A DNA stretch of 64,000 bases, taken from positions 4,154,001 through 4,218,000 of the forward strand of contig NZ_CP197401.1 of the NCBI RefSeq assembly GCF_052162025.1, given 5' to 3'. Positions within the stretch are counted from its first letter, which is position 1, and every line of letters begins with the position of its first letter. Position numbers and translations under genes: made by a program. This stretch comes from Methylobacter sp015476545. GTDB taxonomy: Bacteria > Pseudomonadota > Gammaproteobacteria > Methylococcales > Methylomonadaceae. The notes beneath the pieces were generated by a model that saw nothing but the letters and a program-made list of their open reading frames with translations, searched no databases and had not been told where the DNA came from. Shown piece by piece: positions 25,591 through 33,860 of this stretch.

Positions 25591-26772
25591 ATGCATTTAC
25601 TTGCTTTTCCCAATCCTGCCGAATTGGCACTCTCAATTCGAGCGTCCGCCTTAGTCTTCGAAGATCCAAAATCCAAAGAACTGCTTGATAGGATCAAACG
25701 CATTGCGCCTAGCGAGTTAAATGTCCTTATCATTGGCGAAACCGGCACCGGCAAAGAACTGGTTGCCCGCCACATTCACGAACTCAGTGCAAGACGCAAC
25801 GGGCCGTTTATGGCGGTCAATTGCTGCGCCTTGTCGGAAACATTGATTGAAAGTGAGCTGTTCGGCCATGTAAAAGGGGCTTTTACCGGAGCGACGACAG
25901 ACAAAGCCGGTTGGTTTGAGGCCGCTTCCGGCGGTACGATTTTTCTGGATGAGATTGGTGATCTGCCGCAGTCGGTACAGGTAAAACTATTGCGAGTTCT
26001 GCAGGAACGAGAGGTGGTAAGGGTCGGTTCTCATAAAGCAATCCCCATAGATGTGCGCTTGATTGCGGCCACTAATGTCAAGTTGGAAGAGGCAGTCCTG
26101 GCCGGCCGCTTTCGTGAAGATTTATACTACCGTCTGAATGTCGCAGCATTGAATTTGTTGCCTTTACGGCAGCGCACTGGGGACATTCTGCCATTAGTTG
26201 AACATTTTTTAAAAATTTATGGGCAGCGGCTTGGTTGTCCGGAAACCACTGTCTCCCCAACCGCAAAACAAACATTGGTGGCACATACTTGGCCAGGTAA
26301 CATTCGTGAACTGGAAAATGCTATACATCATGCTTTATTGGTAGCTCGTGATCTTACCATTACGCCGACTGATCTAAGTCTCTCTCAATTATCAAATTTT
26401 CCCAAGGCAGTAGACCCCGATCTTGGAGATTTCGAGAAATTAGAAAATATATTTCAGGCTTTATGCGAACAAGAACATCCTGATCTGTATGCTCGTGTGG
26501 AACAAGCTTTGCTGCAAGCAGCTTATAAGCATACTGGCCGAAATCAATTGGCAACAGCAAGATTGCTAGGACTGAGCCGACACGTTGTCCGGGCCCGATT
26601 AATTCAACGCCATATATTGGCATCAGGGGAATCGAAAACTGAAAAATATCAACCTTCACTGCCGAAAGGTGTAAGCGTTTCATCCATTGTAGTACCTGAT
26701 GTTTTTCCAATCGACCTGGACTGCAAGGAGCTTGTTTTTTCCGAACTATCGCAAGAGTGTTGGGGATTTTGA
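25591..26772 (+). CDS. sfnR: Sigma-54-dependent activator, SfnR-like
   Basis: A 393-residue enhancer-binding protein without a receiver or PAS domain: it goes almost straight into the AAA+ core, with IGETGTGKELVARHIHE (Walker A), GHVKGAFTGATTDKAG (GAFTGA loop that contacts sigma-54), GGTIFLDEIGDLP (Walker B), and the NIRELENAIHHALLVAR sensor II region. A Fis-type helix-turn-helix (HTGRNQLATARLLGLSR) lies near residue 310. The short architecture and location match SfnR, which activates sulfone genes during sulfate starvation. About 65 residues after the HTH are unrecognised. Confidence 0.88.
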   Translation: MHLLAFPNPAELALSIRASALVFEDPKSKELLDRIKRIAPSELNVLIIGETGTGKELVARHIHELSARRNGPFMAVNCCALSETLIESELFGHVKGAFTGATTDKAGWFEAASGGTIFLDEIGDLPQSVQVKLLRVLQEREVVRVGSHKAIPIDVRLIAATNVKLEEAVLAGRFREDLYYRLNVAALNLLPLRQRTGDILPLVEHFLKIYGQRLGCPETTVSPTAKQTLVAHTWPGNIRELENAIHHALLVARDLTITPTDLSLSQLSNFPKAVDPDLGDFEKLENIFQALCEQEHPDLYARVEQALLQAAYKHTGRNQLATARLLGLSRHVVRARLIQRHILASGESKTEKYQPSLPKGVSVSSIVVPDVFPIDLDCKELVFSELSQECWGF

Positions 26773-26917
26773 TTTACTGTTGGTATTAATGGATGTTGTC
26801 AAAGGAGACGGAAGCTATTGATTAATAAGACCCATTTCCCGGAGGAGCGACAGGGTCAGTTCTCACACTCCAACATTTTGCGTTCTCCGCTATACTTGAT
26901 TCATGGCTAGTGCATTG

Positions 26918-27613
26918 TCACAGCTTAATTTTAGGGTAAATGGATTTCAGTTTCGTTCGTGCATCGTCCACTTTCATCTGCCAATCGACACCGCGTTGTT
27001 TGCTATTAACAGAGCTCGACCAGGCGCTAATTTCAGTCCGTAAGGTTTCCATGTCACCGAACCTTCGATGCGCCAGGCACTGTCGGGTCAGGGTACTCAA
27101 CTCATTTTCAGCGATATTCAACCAACTGCCATGCTTGGGCGTCTGGCAAAACTTGATCCGCCGTACGAGGTTGCGGGCACGTTCGGGTTCGAAGACCTCA
27201 TAAAAGGCTCCTTTGGTATGGGTGTTGAGATTGTCGCTCACCAGCGTCACCATGGGACACTGGGCATAACGCCTTTCCAGCAAGCGGGCCACTTCTTTGG
27301 CCCAATCTGCTTTGGTGCGCTGAGGGCGGGCCGTCACCTCGCGCCATCCGACTAACGGCTCGGTAAACAGGAACAAGCTGGTGGTGCCGGCACGCTCGTA
27401 TTCGTAATCGACCCGTGGCGGCTGCGTCAGCGTCCCCGGTCGTGGCGTACGGGTCTCTTTGATCAACTGTATCGGTTGTTCGTCCATGCAAAGGACCGGA
27501 TGCGCGGCCTCATACGGTCGCGCATACACGTCCAGCACCTCTTCCATTGCAGCCACAAATTCGGCGTCCTGCTCGGGCGGAATCACCCCATAGGCAATCG
27601 CCCGCTGCGTCAT
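26918..27613 (-). CDS. IS630 transposase, second frame (DDE catalytic domain)
   Basis: The 231-residue frame carries the DDE motif: PVLCMDEQPIQL, VSDNLNTHTKGAFYE and HGSWLNIAENELSTL supply the two aspartates and the glutamate. It lacks its own DNA-binding domain; that is in the upstream frame 27610-28053, overlapping by four bases. A run of seven A on the minus strand (27618-27624), followed by C, gives a canonical -1 slippage site that joins VRKLIKK to NGMTQRAIAYG. Its stop codon lies inside the terminal repeat. Confidence 0.85.
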   Translation of the reverse strand: MTQRAIAYGVIPPEQDAEFVAAMEEVLDVYARPYEAAHPVLCMDEQPIQLIKETRTPRPGTLTQPPRVDYEYERAGTTSLFLFTEPLVGWREVTARPQRTKADWAKEVARLLERRYAQCPMVTLVSDNLNTHTKGAFYEVFEPERARNLVRRIKFCQTPKHGSWLNIAENELSTLTRQCLAHRRFGDMETLRTEISAWSSSVNSKQRGVDWQMKVDDARTKLKSIYPKIKL

Positions 27614-28053
27614 GCCGTTTTTTTAATCAGCTTGCGGACGGTCTCATGGCTGATGGCGTCTACAATCCCCAGTTCCACGACGCGCCCGGCCAACAGCCGC
27701 AGGCTCCAGCGCGCATAGCCTGCCGGCGGCGATCCCAAGCGCGTGGCGATAATGCGCGCTTCCTGTGCCCCGTCCAATAACCTCGGGGTCGGCGGATACT
27801 CGCGTTTTCGGCCTTCCAACGCCCGTTCAAAGCCCTCTTCGACAAAGCGCTGGCGGATCTTTTCGACCGTGTTGATCCGGCATGCGTAGGCCTCCGCAAT
27901 CCGCTGGTCTGTCCAACCCGGGCCATTCGCATCGGCCTTGAACAGAATCTGCGCACGCCGGACTTTTTGTGAGCTGCCTTGAAGTTTTTTGATCACCTCT
28001 TGAAGATGATGACGTTCCGTATCGCTCAGGCGGACAATGTATTTCTTGGGCAT
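27610..28053 (-). CDS. IS630 transposase, first frame (helix-turn-helix domain)
   Basis: The 147-residue frame has LSDTERHHLQEVIKKLQGSS, RAQILFKADANGPGWTDQRIAEAY and INTVEKIRQRFVEEGFERALEG, the double helix-turn-helix region of IS630/Tc1-type transposases. It ends VRKLIKKTA at TGA 27610-27612, right after the slippery A7 run; -1 frameshifting there would give the full enzyme of about 375 residues. Confidence 0.85.
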   Translation of the reverse strand: MPKKYIVRLSDTERHHLQEVIKKLQGSSQKVRRAQILFKADANGPGWTDQRIAEAYACRINTVEKIRQRFVEEGFERALEGRKREYPPTPRLLDGAQEARIIATRLGSPPAGYARWSLRLLAGRVVELGIVDAISHETVRKLIKKTA

Positions 28054-28184
28054 GTCTCGTCTCCGGTTTGGGAAAGAAGCCTATTAGACAGTTTTAGGTA
28101 GCCCATATTCTTAGCGTTGGCAGTGCACTAGCGCACTGAATCGGGACATCCTTTTCCCGTTATCCCGCATCACAGACTCAGCGC

Positions 28185-30143
28185 TTAATACTCATCCCCC
28201 AGCGCATCCAATGCCGTCTGCGCCAGACCGGTCCATAGCGGCGTACTCCAATCTTTCAGATATCGCCTGAACTGGCGCCGCGTTGAAATGATTGGAAACG
28301 CGTCGGCGCAAAGCTCGTTCAGCATCTCTCGGCAGTGCTGCTTAATCTCGGTTTCCAGCGATTTAGGATCGCTGTCTTGTCCGCCGTACACCACTCCCAA
28401 CAAGCTGAGTTCCGCCAGCGTGCTCAACGCATAAGCCCGGTCGTCGCCTGACGATTTGCGGATCTGCCATTGCACAATCTGTTTGGCCGCGTTCCACAAT
28501 ATGCTGTATTTATGCGCCAGTTCCTTGAGCACGGGGCCGTCGTCTTCCCGGTTCAGGATGGCGATAATCGACAGATATTGCGTGATCACCCAGTAATTGC
28601 AAGGGTCGATTTCCCAGGCATCACGATAAAAATCGCGGCAGGCTTCGTAGGCTTTCTGGGCCAATGGTAGATTTTCCGCCAAGGCATAGGCGATGCCGAT
28701 GCGTTTCTCGCTGGCGGCGCTGATGCCCAGGCGCTGCGCCCTATCCTTGGCCGAGACGATGGCATGCGATTCCTCGCGCCAGTTTTTCAGATCCTCGCGC
28801 ACCGATGCGCACAGTGCGGCCAATTCCACATTTTGGGAATCACTGAGAATCTGCGCGGCACTTTGATCCCGGTCCAGATTCGCTCCCACCAGTTCGTCGA
28901 TCCGGTCAAACTTCACTTCGATTTTGCGCTGCGTCTGCTGGTCGCGGAACAGGTTGACCTGGCGTTCAAAATTCCACGGCACTGTGGCGTAGGCGACGAT
29001 GCTGGCCCAGTCGTGCGTCTCCGGCGAATCCGTGCGCAGCCGCTGGCGCAGCTCGTAAAGCACCCAGCGTGGGTCGCCGCCGTTCAGCAAGCCGCGGTAG
29101 AGCACTTTGGCCGCGATGGCCGATGCCTTCATCCACAGCGGAAACTGGGACGCGATGACCCACGGAATGCCGGCCGCGTTCAGTTCGTGGGCGATGCTGC
29201 CGCCGGGCGTCAGCACCGATTCGATATTGCCGGAATCGCAGGTCGCCAGCGTCACGAGCGTCGGCCGAAACCGCGTGTTGCCGGCCGAATCGCTCGAGGT
29301 CAGGGCGATGGCGAGACGCTCGCCGTCGACGATGTCGGCGCTGTCGCCGGTTTCACTGCACAAGGCCAGGCCGTAGCGCTCATCGCCGGAATACTTGAAC
29401 GGCGCGCCATGGGCCAGGATGTGGACATGGGTGAACTCGGTCGACGCGCAAAGCGAGCGGATTTGCTCCAGCGTGGCATTGGGCAGCACGGTCAGCAGCT
29501 TTTTGACTTCCTCGATGCGGTTCTCGTCCTTGATCTTGACCCAGGGCTCGATGGCTTCGCGCAGGGCCTGCAAATGGGCCTGCGCGGGCACGTAAAGCCC
29601 GTCCGGCGCCGCGAACGCGAACAGAATGCGCGGCGGACGCGTCCAGTCGACCGGCAGCGGACGGCCCCGGCGGATTTCCCTCGTGATCGTGATCGGCGTG
29701 CGCATTTGCAGGAACAGCGGCGAGCCCGATCCGGGGAAACCGTCCGGCGCCACGGCCGCCTCGAAGGGCATCAGGCCCAGTTCGAACGCGGACATGGCCA
29801 ATCTCAAATGCACGAGTTTGCCGCTCTCGGCGCCGGCATTGCCGAGCTCGGAGAGCAGGGCCGGCACCTGGCCGAGCACGCGGCCGATGGCCTCGCCTAT
29901 GTCGCGGATTTCCGATTGCCGCTGGTCGTCAGTGGCGGGGTCCTTATCCTGGGGGTATCTAAGCCGCCGCAGGCGCATCAGCAACTGGCGATGCTCGAAC
30001 GGCATTTGCAGCGTCACCGGCCCGTCGGAGCCGCACAGGGCAATGTAGTTGGTCAGCGGCGACAACAGTTGATTGTGGGCGGGCCCGGATCTTAACAGCT
30101 CTAGCTTGACGTTGCGGATTTCCGAAGTGTACTTTTCGATCAT
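28185..30143 (-). CDS. CHAT-domain caspase-like protease with helical-repeat C-terminus
   Basis: The 652-residue protein has a CHAT peptidase core: FTHVHILAHGAPF supplies His245 and LVTLATCDSGN supplies Cys302, the caspase-type dyad, followed by the GIPWVIASQFPL strand typical of CHAT domains. Before it is an N-terminal region of about 170 residues; after it, about 250 residues with alpha-helical repeat character (YEACRDFYRDAWEIDPCNYWVITQY) resembling TPR/TRAFs-binding DUF4071 proteins. I start at ATG 30143, one base after the stop of the phosphoesterase gene, with GAGGAAG upstream; the longer frame from 30203 overlaps that gene. No signal peptide. Likely a regulated protease working with the phosphoesterase. 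Confidence 0.8.
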   Translation of the reverse strand: MIEKYTSEIRNVKLELLRSGPAHNQLLSPLTNYIALCGSDGPVTLQMPFEHRQLLMRLRRLRYPQDKDPATDDQRQSEIRDIGEAIGRVLGQVPALLSELGNAGAESGKLVHLRLAMSAFELGLMPFEAAVAPDGFPGSGSPLFLQMRTPITITREIRRGRPLPVDWTRPPRILFAFAAPDGLYVPAQAHLQALREAIEPWVKIKDENRIEEVKKLLTVLPNATLEQIRSLCASTEFTHVHILAHGAPFKYSGDERYGLALCSETGDSADIVDGERLAIALTSSDSAGNTRFRPTLVTLATCDSGNIESVLTPGGSIAHELNAAGIPWVIASQFPLWMKASAIAAKVLYRGLLNGGDPRWVLYELRQRLRTDSPETHDWASIVAYATVPWNFERQVNLFRDQQTQRKIEVKFDRIDELVGANLDRDQSAAQILSDSQNVELAALCASVREDLKNWREESHAIVSAKDRAQRLGISAASEKRIGIAYALAENLPLAQKAYEACRDFYRDAWEIDPCNYWVITQYLSIIAILNREDDGPVLKELAHKYSILWNAAKQIVQWQIRKSSGDDRAYALSTLAELSLLGVVYGGQDSDPKSLETEIKQHCREMLNELCADAFPIISTRRQFRRYLKDWSTPLWTGLAQTALDALGDEY

Positions 30144-30144
30144 G

Positions 30145-31647
30145 TCACTTCCTCGCGAATTGCTGGATGACCTGGGGCGCGCCGGTGCCGTCGCCGACGA
30201 CATGGCTCAGGCAGCCGACGACGCCGCCTTTCTCCGCCTTGATGGACACGGCGCTGGTCTGGTTCATCACGAAGCTTTGCCCGCCGAATTTCGCCTCGTC
30301 GATCAGTTCCATGCGGCCGTCCATCAGGACGTCGTAAACCGGCTTGAACGACTTCTGGTCCTTCAGCATGGCGTCGGTGAAGCGCAGCAGCCGGATCCAG
30401 GTGCCGCAATTGAAGTAGAAGCGCCCGCCGCCCATGTCGATAGCGCGCTCCAGATGGGTGTGGCCGGTGACGATGAAATCGATGGAAGCCCCTACCGCCG
30501 CCGTGACATCCTTGAAGGTATCGTCCTGGTCAGTGCGGTCGAAGGTCTTGTCGTCGGCCAGCCAGTCTTTCAGCGCCCGGCGCAACGCCTCGTCCTTGGG
30601 CACATCCCTGAGCCAGCCCGTCAGCCGATCGAAAATCAGCTGCCAGGTGCCCAGCGGCGCTGCCGGCTCGACGATCTGGGCATTCGGCTTGCCGAGATTG
30701 GCCTCGGCCAGCGCCAGCATCGCGTCCACATCCTGCGAATCCTGCCGCGGATGCGTGTTGATGCCCTCTCTGAGATTGGGGCCCAGCAATTGCTCGACCG
30801 TCACCGCCGAGGCATCCGTCACCTGTTCGCGCGGCTGAAACCCTTCCGCGGACAGGCGTTGGTTGACTTCCCTGCCGCCGCCGACTCTCTCGCCGACGAT
30901 TGACACCAGGTCGGTGATCTTTTTCGCCTGGGACGGATCAAGCACGATCAGCGTGCCAACCGCGGCCTGGGTTTCCGGCTTCAGCAAATCGATCCATTTG
31001 TATTTTTCCTTGACCTCGTTCATGACCTCCTTGACCATGCGCGTGCCGGCGTTCGGATACCATTCCTTGGCATCGAGCGAGCGGCCGGCATTCAGGCGCC
31101 GCCCGACCTTGGCCAGATCCTCGTAGCGGTTGTAGTTCCAGGCATCCACCTCGTTGCCGTGCGTGCAGTAGATACGCGCATTGCCGACTGTACAGGTGTA
31201 GCCGGCGCCGGTGGTCGAGAACTCGATCCGGGCGCGCTTGACCAGGTCATCGCCTGCCAATCGTTTCATGATCAGGCGCTGCACCGTCGGGAAAGCCATT
31301 TCGATATCGTGATTGCCGATGATAAAAACCAGCGTGCGCCGTTCGCCTGCCACGAAAGCCGCGAGCGCATCCCAGATGCAGGCGAAGGACGCGTCTTTCA
31401 TGATCCGCTCAACCACGGATACGGCCTGCTCGACCGCCACGTAGCCCGGCAGTTCCTCGGCCAGCGTGTCGAAGACATCCCCGTTCAGCACCAGCGCTAC
31501 ATGGCCTGCCGGGCACTGTTGGGCCACCCACCCAATGTAACCCGCCAGCCTCCTGGCCTCCTTCAGGATCTGAAAATTGGGTCTGTTGCCGCCCATGTGG
31601 ATGTCCGAGATCACATGAATCTCATCGTAAGCGGGAAAATCGCTCAT
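30145..31647 (-). CDS. Calcineurin-like metallophosphoesterase (500 aa)
   Basis: All metallophosphoesterase motifs are visible: VISDIHMGG (Asp15, His17), LNGDVFD (Asp57), IIGNHD (Asn112, His113), YCTHGNE (His163) and VTGHTHLE (His396, His398). About 230 residues between His163 and GHTH form a large charged insert without a match that I recognise. The C-terminal 100 residues end VIQQFARK. The ATG at 31647 has GGAGATA upstream and is preferred over the frame start at 31683. The gene is first of two; its TGA is one base from the CHAT start. Substrate (nucleotide, cyclic nucleotide, RNA or phosphoprotein) cannot be decided. Confidence 0.85.
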   Translation of the reverse strand: MSDFPAYDEIHVISDIHMGGNRPNFQILKEARRLAGYIGWVAQQCPAGHVALVLNGDVFDTLAEELPGYVAVEQAVSVVERIMKDASFACIWDALAAFVAGERRTLVFIIGNHDIEMAFPTVQRLIMKRLAGDDLVKRARIEFSTTGAGYTCTVGNARIYCTHGNEVDAWNYNRYEDLAKVGRRLNAGRSLDAKEWYPNAGTRMVKEVMNEVKEKYKWIDLLKPETQAAVGTLIVLDPSQAKKITDLVSIVGERVGGGREVNQRLSAEGFQPREQVTDASAVTVEQLLGPNLREGINTHPRQDSQDVDAMLALAEANLGKPNAQIVEPAAPLGTWQLIFDRLTGWLRDVPKDEALRRALKDWLADDKTFDRTDQDDTFKDVTAAVGASIDFIVTGHTHLERAIDMGGGRFYFNCGTWIRLLRFTDAMLKDQKSFKPVYDVLMDGRMELIDEAKFGGQSFVMNQTSAVSIKAEKGGVVGCLSHVVGDGTGAPQVIQQFARK

Positions 31648-32154
31648 AGGTCTATCTCCAGTAACAAATAAAATCGTCGACAAATACTGACAACCAGCCG
31701 GAAGCGCGGGTCAGGCCTGACATTCAGGGTCTTTGCGCATGCCTGAGCATAAAAAGTGTAAACTCATAACATGATGCTCCTCTTCTGCTACTTCGAGCCC
31801 TGACGATCCCGCTCCATAGATCCCCAGTGCGGCATTACATTCTTGCCGACCCTAACCGGAAACATCGGCCGCTAAGCTATACGCGCACTAGAAAAAGCCA
31901 AAGTAATGCAATTTTTGTAATTACTGGAAATATATGGATCAGCATTAGCTAGAGGTGTGATTATAGATGATATAGACAGTGTGGCAAGAAATAGCAGAAG
32001 GCCGGCGTCCCCGCCGTTATGCTAACCGTGGATGCCAGTAAAAACAGGCTTATCTTTTGTTTGAGGCAATTGCCTCAAGCAGTCAAATAAAACAGTCTCT
32101 CCGAGACATCTTAGAAAACTGCTGAGGCAAGGGGCTATATCGTCCGTCTACAGG
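31648..32154. other. Intergenic region upstream of the phosphoesterase-CHAT pair
   Basis: Roughly 500 bases between two minus-strand genes. The right part lies downstream of the secreted protein gene, and the left part should contain the promoter of the two-gene module. It contains the perfect palindrome at 32061-32078; no gene was found. Confidence 0.5.
32061..32078. promoter_or_regulatory. Perfect 18-bp palindrome
   Basis: TTGAGGCAATTGCCTCAA is a perfect palindrome without a spacer. A half-like CTGAGGCAAG occurs about 50 bases further right. It could be a dimeric regulator operator or a short hairpin; there is no U-tract on either side. Confidence 0.4.
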
Positions 32155-33681
32155 CTACTTGATAGGCGTAATAGCAATCGCTTCCAGCCATTCGGCAATA
32201 CCGTTAACCGGCGGATGATATTGCATAACGACAGAAAAAGCATTGCCGCTGCCGGCATCGGTCACGCGAGGGATTAACACTTGTTGGTTAGCCGGGTTAT
32301 ACGTGGCCTGGAATGGATCGGCAACCTCTCCAGCGCCAAGTTCATTAAGCGCTGATAGAGCGAAATTATAAGTATCACCTGATGATGGGCCTTGCCTTAC
32401 TAAGCGCGCCTCATAGAACTTGCCATCAACCTTGACTTTAGGGATATCCAGTTCGCCGACAGAGCCATCGAATGTCGACGATTTTTCAACTGCCGATGTT
32501 GATAATAAGGGATGGAGTGATGATGATAATGGATCGAGACCAGTGCCAGTTACATTGATAGTGTATTGATCATCACTAAAAGGGAAAGCTGTGACATATT
32601 CCTGTGTAGTTCCATAGCTTTTAGCCACTCCTTTTGAATCTAAACCAACTACAGGAAATCCAGGTTTACGTAAAACAACCGACCCTTGACCACATTCGGC
32701 TTCTTTGTCTGCATCTCCTTTTAGAGGTGAGGAAATAGCAATCAAGTAATCTCTTTCCCCTGGAGGAACACCGATTTCAACAGAATTAGTGGTATCATAA
32801 CAAGGATCGACTATACCGATGAGAGCTCCATCGAAGAGACCATACCTGTAAGCCAGATACATGTGGTTTGAGCTACCCGCCCAAGCATTATCCAGAATTG
32901 TATTTCCAAGTATGTCTTTGGTAGTGCCAGTCTCGGTCACCCAACGTTGAAACGGAAAACTCAGCTCTTCCATCTCAGGCTGTAGCAAAGTGCTGTCAAA
33001 TACATACAACACCCAGCTTTTCTTGCCGAAACAACTGCTGCCCTGTGGGCAAACGGCAAGCTTGATAATTTCGTTACCGGCACTGTGTAGGAAAAACCAA
33101 TCTTTATCATCCGAATGAAGCAAATGCCCTTTAATGTTTCTGGTGGAATTAAGAGGTGTTGCATCGGCAGAACGGTCATTAAATTCAACATCCACATTGT
33201 CGTAAAGCTCATCCTTCGGCTGTTCAAAAATGGTATTGCCATCAGCACCGACCGGGTTGCCGATAATAGTAACATTCAATTTCGCAGTAGCGCTTTGGCC
33301 ATACTGGTCGATAAGGGTATAGGAAAAAGGGTCAGTAACAACTTCACCAGCCAACAATTTATTGATGCTGGGGGCATTTTTATACAATGTATAAGTAAAT
33401 TTACCGTCAGAATTTAAAAGTAGAGTGCCATAATCACTGGCTGGCGAATTGTTAAGGTAAACAGTTGTCCCATTCATGTCATTTGCCAACACATCGCCAG
33501 TCACAGAATCAACATTATTTGGCATTACGGTGACACTATCATCAATTGCCACAAGCTGCGCTTCTACAGGTGCTACGGGATCTACGGAACCAGTGGAGCC
33601 TCCGGGCGCCTTTAAGGGCCCAGGATCGGCACACAGCTCAAATGAGCAGAGCAATAATAAAGGGGAAATCTTTTTTAACAT
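32155..33681 (-). CDS. Secreted protein with VCBS/cadherin-like repeat domain, unknown function
   Basis: A 508-residue protein with a short signal peptide (MLKKISPLLLLCSFELCA). Residues 35-135 have the bacterial cadherin-like/VCBS pattern: DDSVTVMPNNVDSVTGDVLANDMNG, YGTLLLNSDGKFTYTLY and PFSYTLIDQYGQSATAKLNVTI. The remaining part, with DKDWFFLHSAGNEIIKLAV resembling pre-peptidase C-terminal domains, is otherwise unrecognised. I use ATG 33681 (GGAGTGTATCTCA before it) rather than 33711. Lower GC than the neighbouring CHAT module. Probably exported and calcium-dependent or adhesive; function unknown. Confidence 0.65.
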   Translation of the reverse strand: MLKKISPLLLLCSFELCADPGPLKAPGGSTGSVDPVAPVEAQLVAIDDSVTVMPNNVDSVTGDVLANDMNGTTVYLNNSPASDYGTLLLNSDGKFTYTLYKNAPSINKLLAGEVVTDPFSYTLIDQYGQSATAKLNVTIIGNPVGADGNTIFEQPKDELYDNVDVEFNDRSADATPLNSTRNIKGHLLHSDDKDWFFLHSAGNEIIKLAVCPQGSSCFGKKSWVLYVFDSTLLQPEMEELSFPFQRWVTETGTTKDILGNTILDNAWAGSSNHMYLAYRYGLFDGALIGIVDPCYDTTNSVEIGVPPGERDYLIAISSPLKGDADKEAECGQGSVVLRKPGFPVVGLDSKGVAKSYGTTQEYVTAFPFSDDQYTINVTGTGLDPLSSSLHPLLSTSAVEKSSTFDGSVGELDIPKVKVDGKFYEARLVRQGPSSGDTYNFALSALNELGAGEVADPFQATYNPANQQVLIPRVTDAGSGNAFSVVMQYHPPVNGIAEWLEAIAITPIK

Positions 33682-33860
33682 TGAGATACACTCCTGTGAT
33701 CTTACGGACAAGTTAATCGGGTTAATCTGAGAATAGTTCAGTTTGGCCTATAGTCAAGCTGAGCCACAAAAATGCTCAGCGGACAGATTCCCGCTATTTG
33801 TTACCGTAGATCAGGAGTGCGGCCAGAGTCAGCTTAATCTTGTGCGCAGCCCATTGGCAT

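Larger units (their letters stand above)
26906..28132. mobile_element. IS630-family insertion sequence
   Basis: The element carries a two-frame IS630 transposase on the minus strand. Its ends read GCTAGTGCATTGTCA (26906-26920) and, on the other strand, GCTAGTGCACTGCCA (28118-28132), imperfect inverted repeats containing TA as expected for TA-targeting IS630/Tc1 elements. Length about 1.2 kb. It sits between the sfnR gene and the CHAT/phosphoesterase module. The element appears complete. Confidence 0.85.

Noticed and set aside
25413..25688. 91-residue ORF before sfnR
   Set aside because: AT-rich chance frame that overlaps the start of the well-supported activator gene.
26918..28053. Transposase disabled by a frameshift
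   Set aside because: The A7 slip site at the junction fits programmed frameshifting seen in IS630 elements.
28764..30095. 443-residue plus-strand ORF opposite the CHAT gene
   Set aside because: Arg/His/Gln-rich mirror of the CHAT codons; the minus strand contains the protease dyad and a coupled start.
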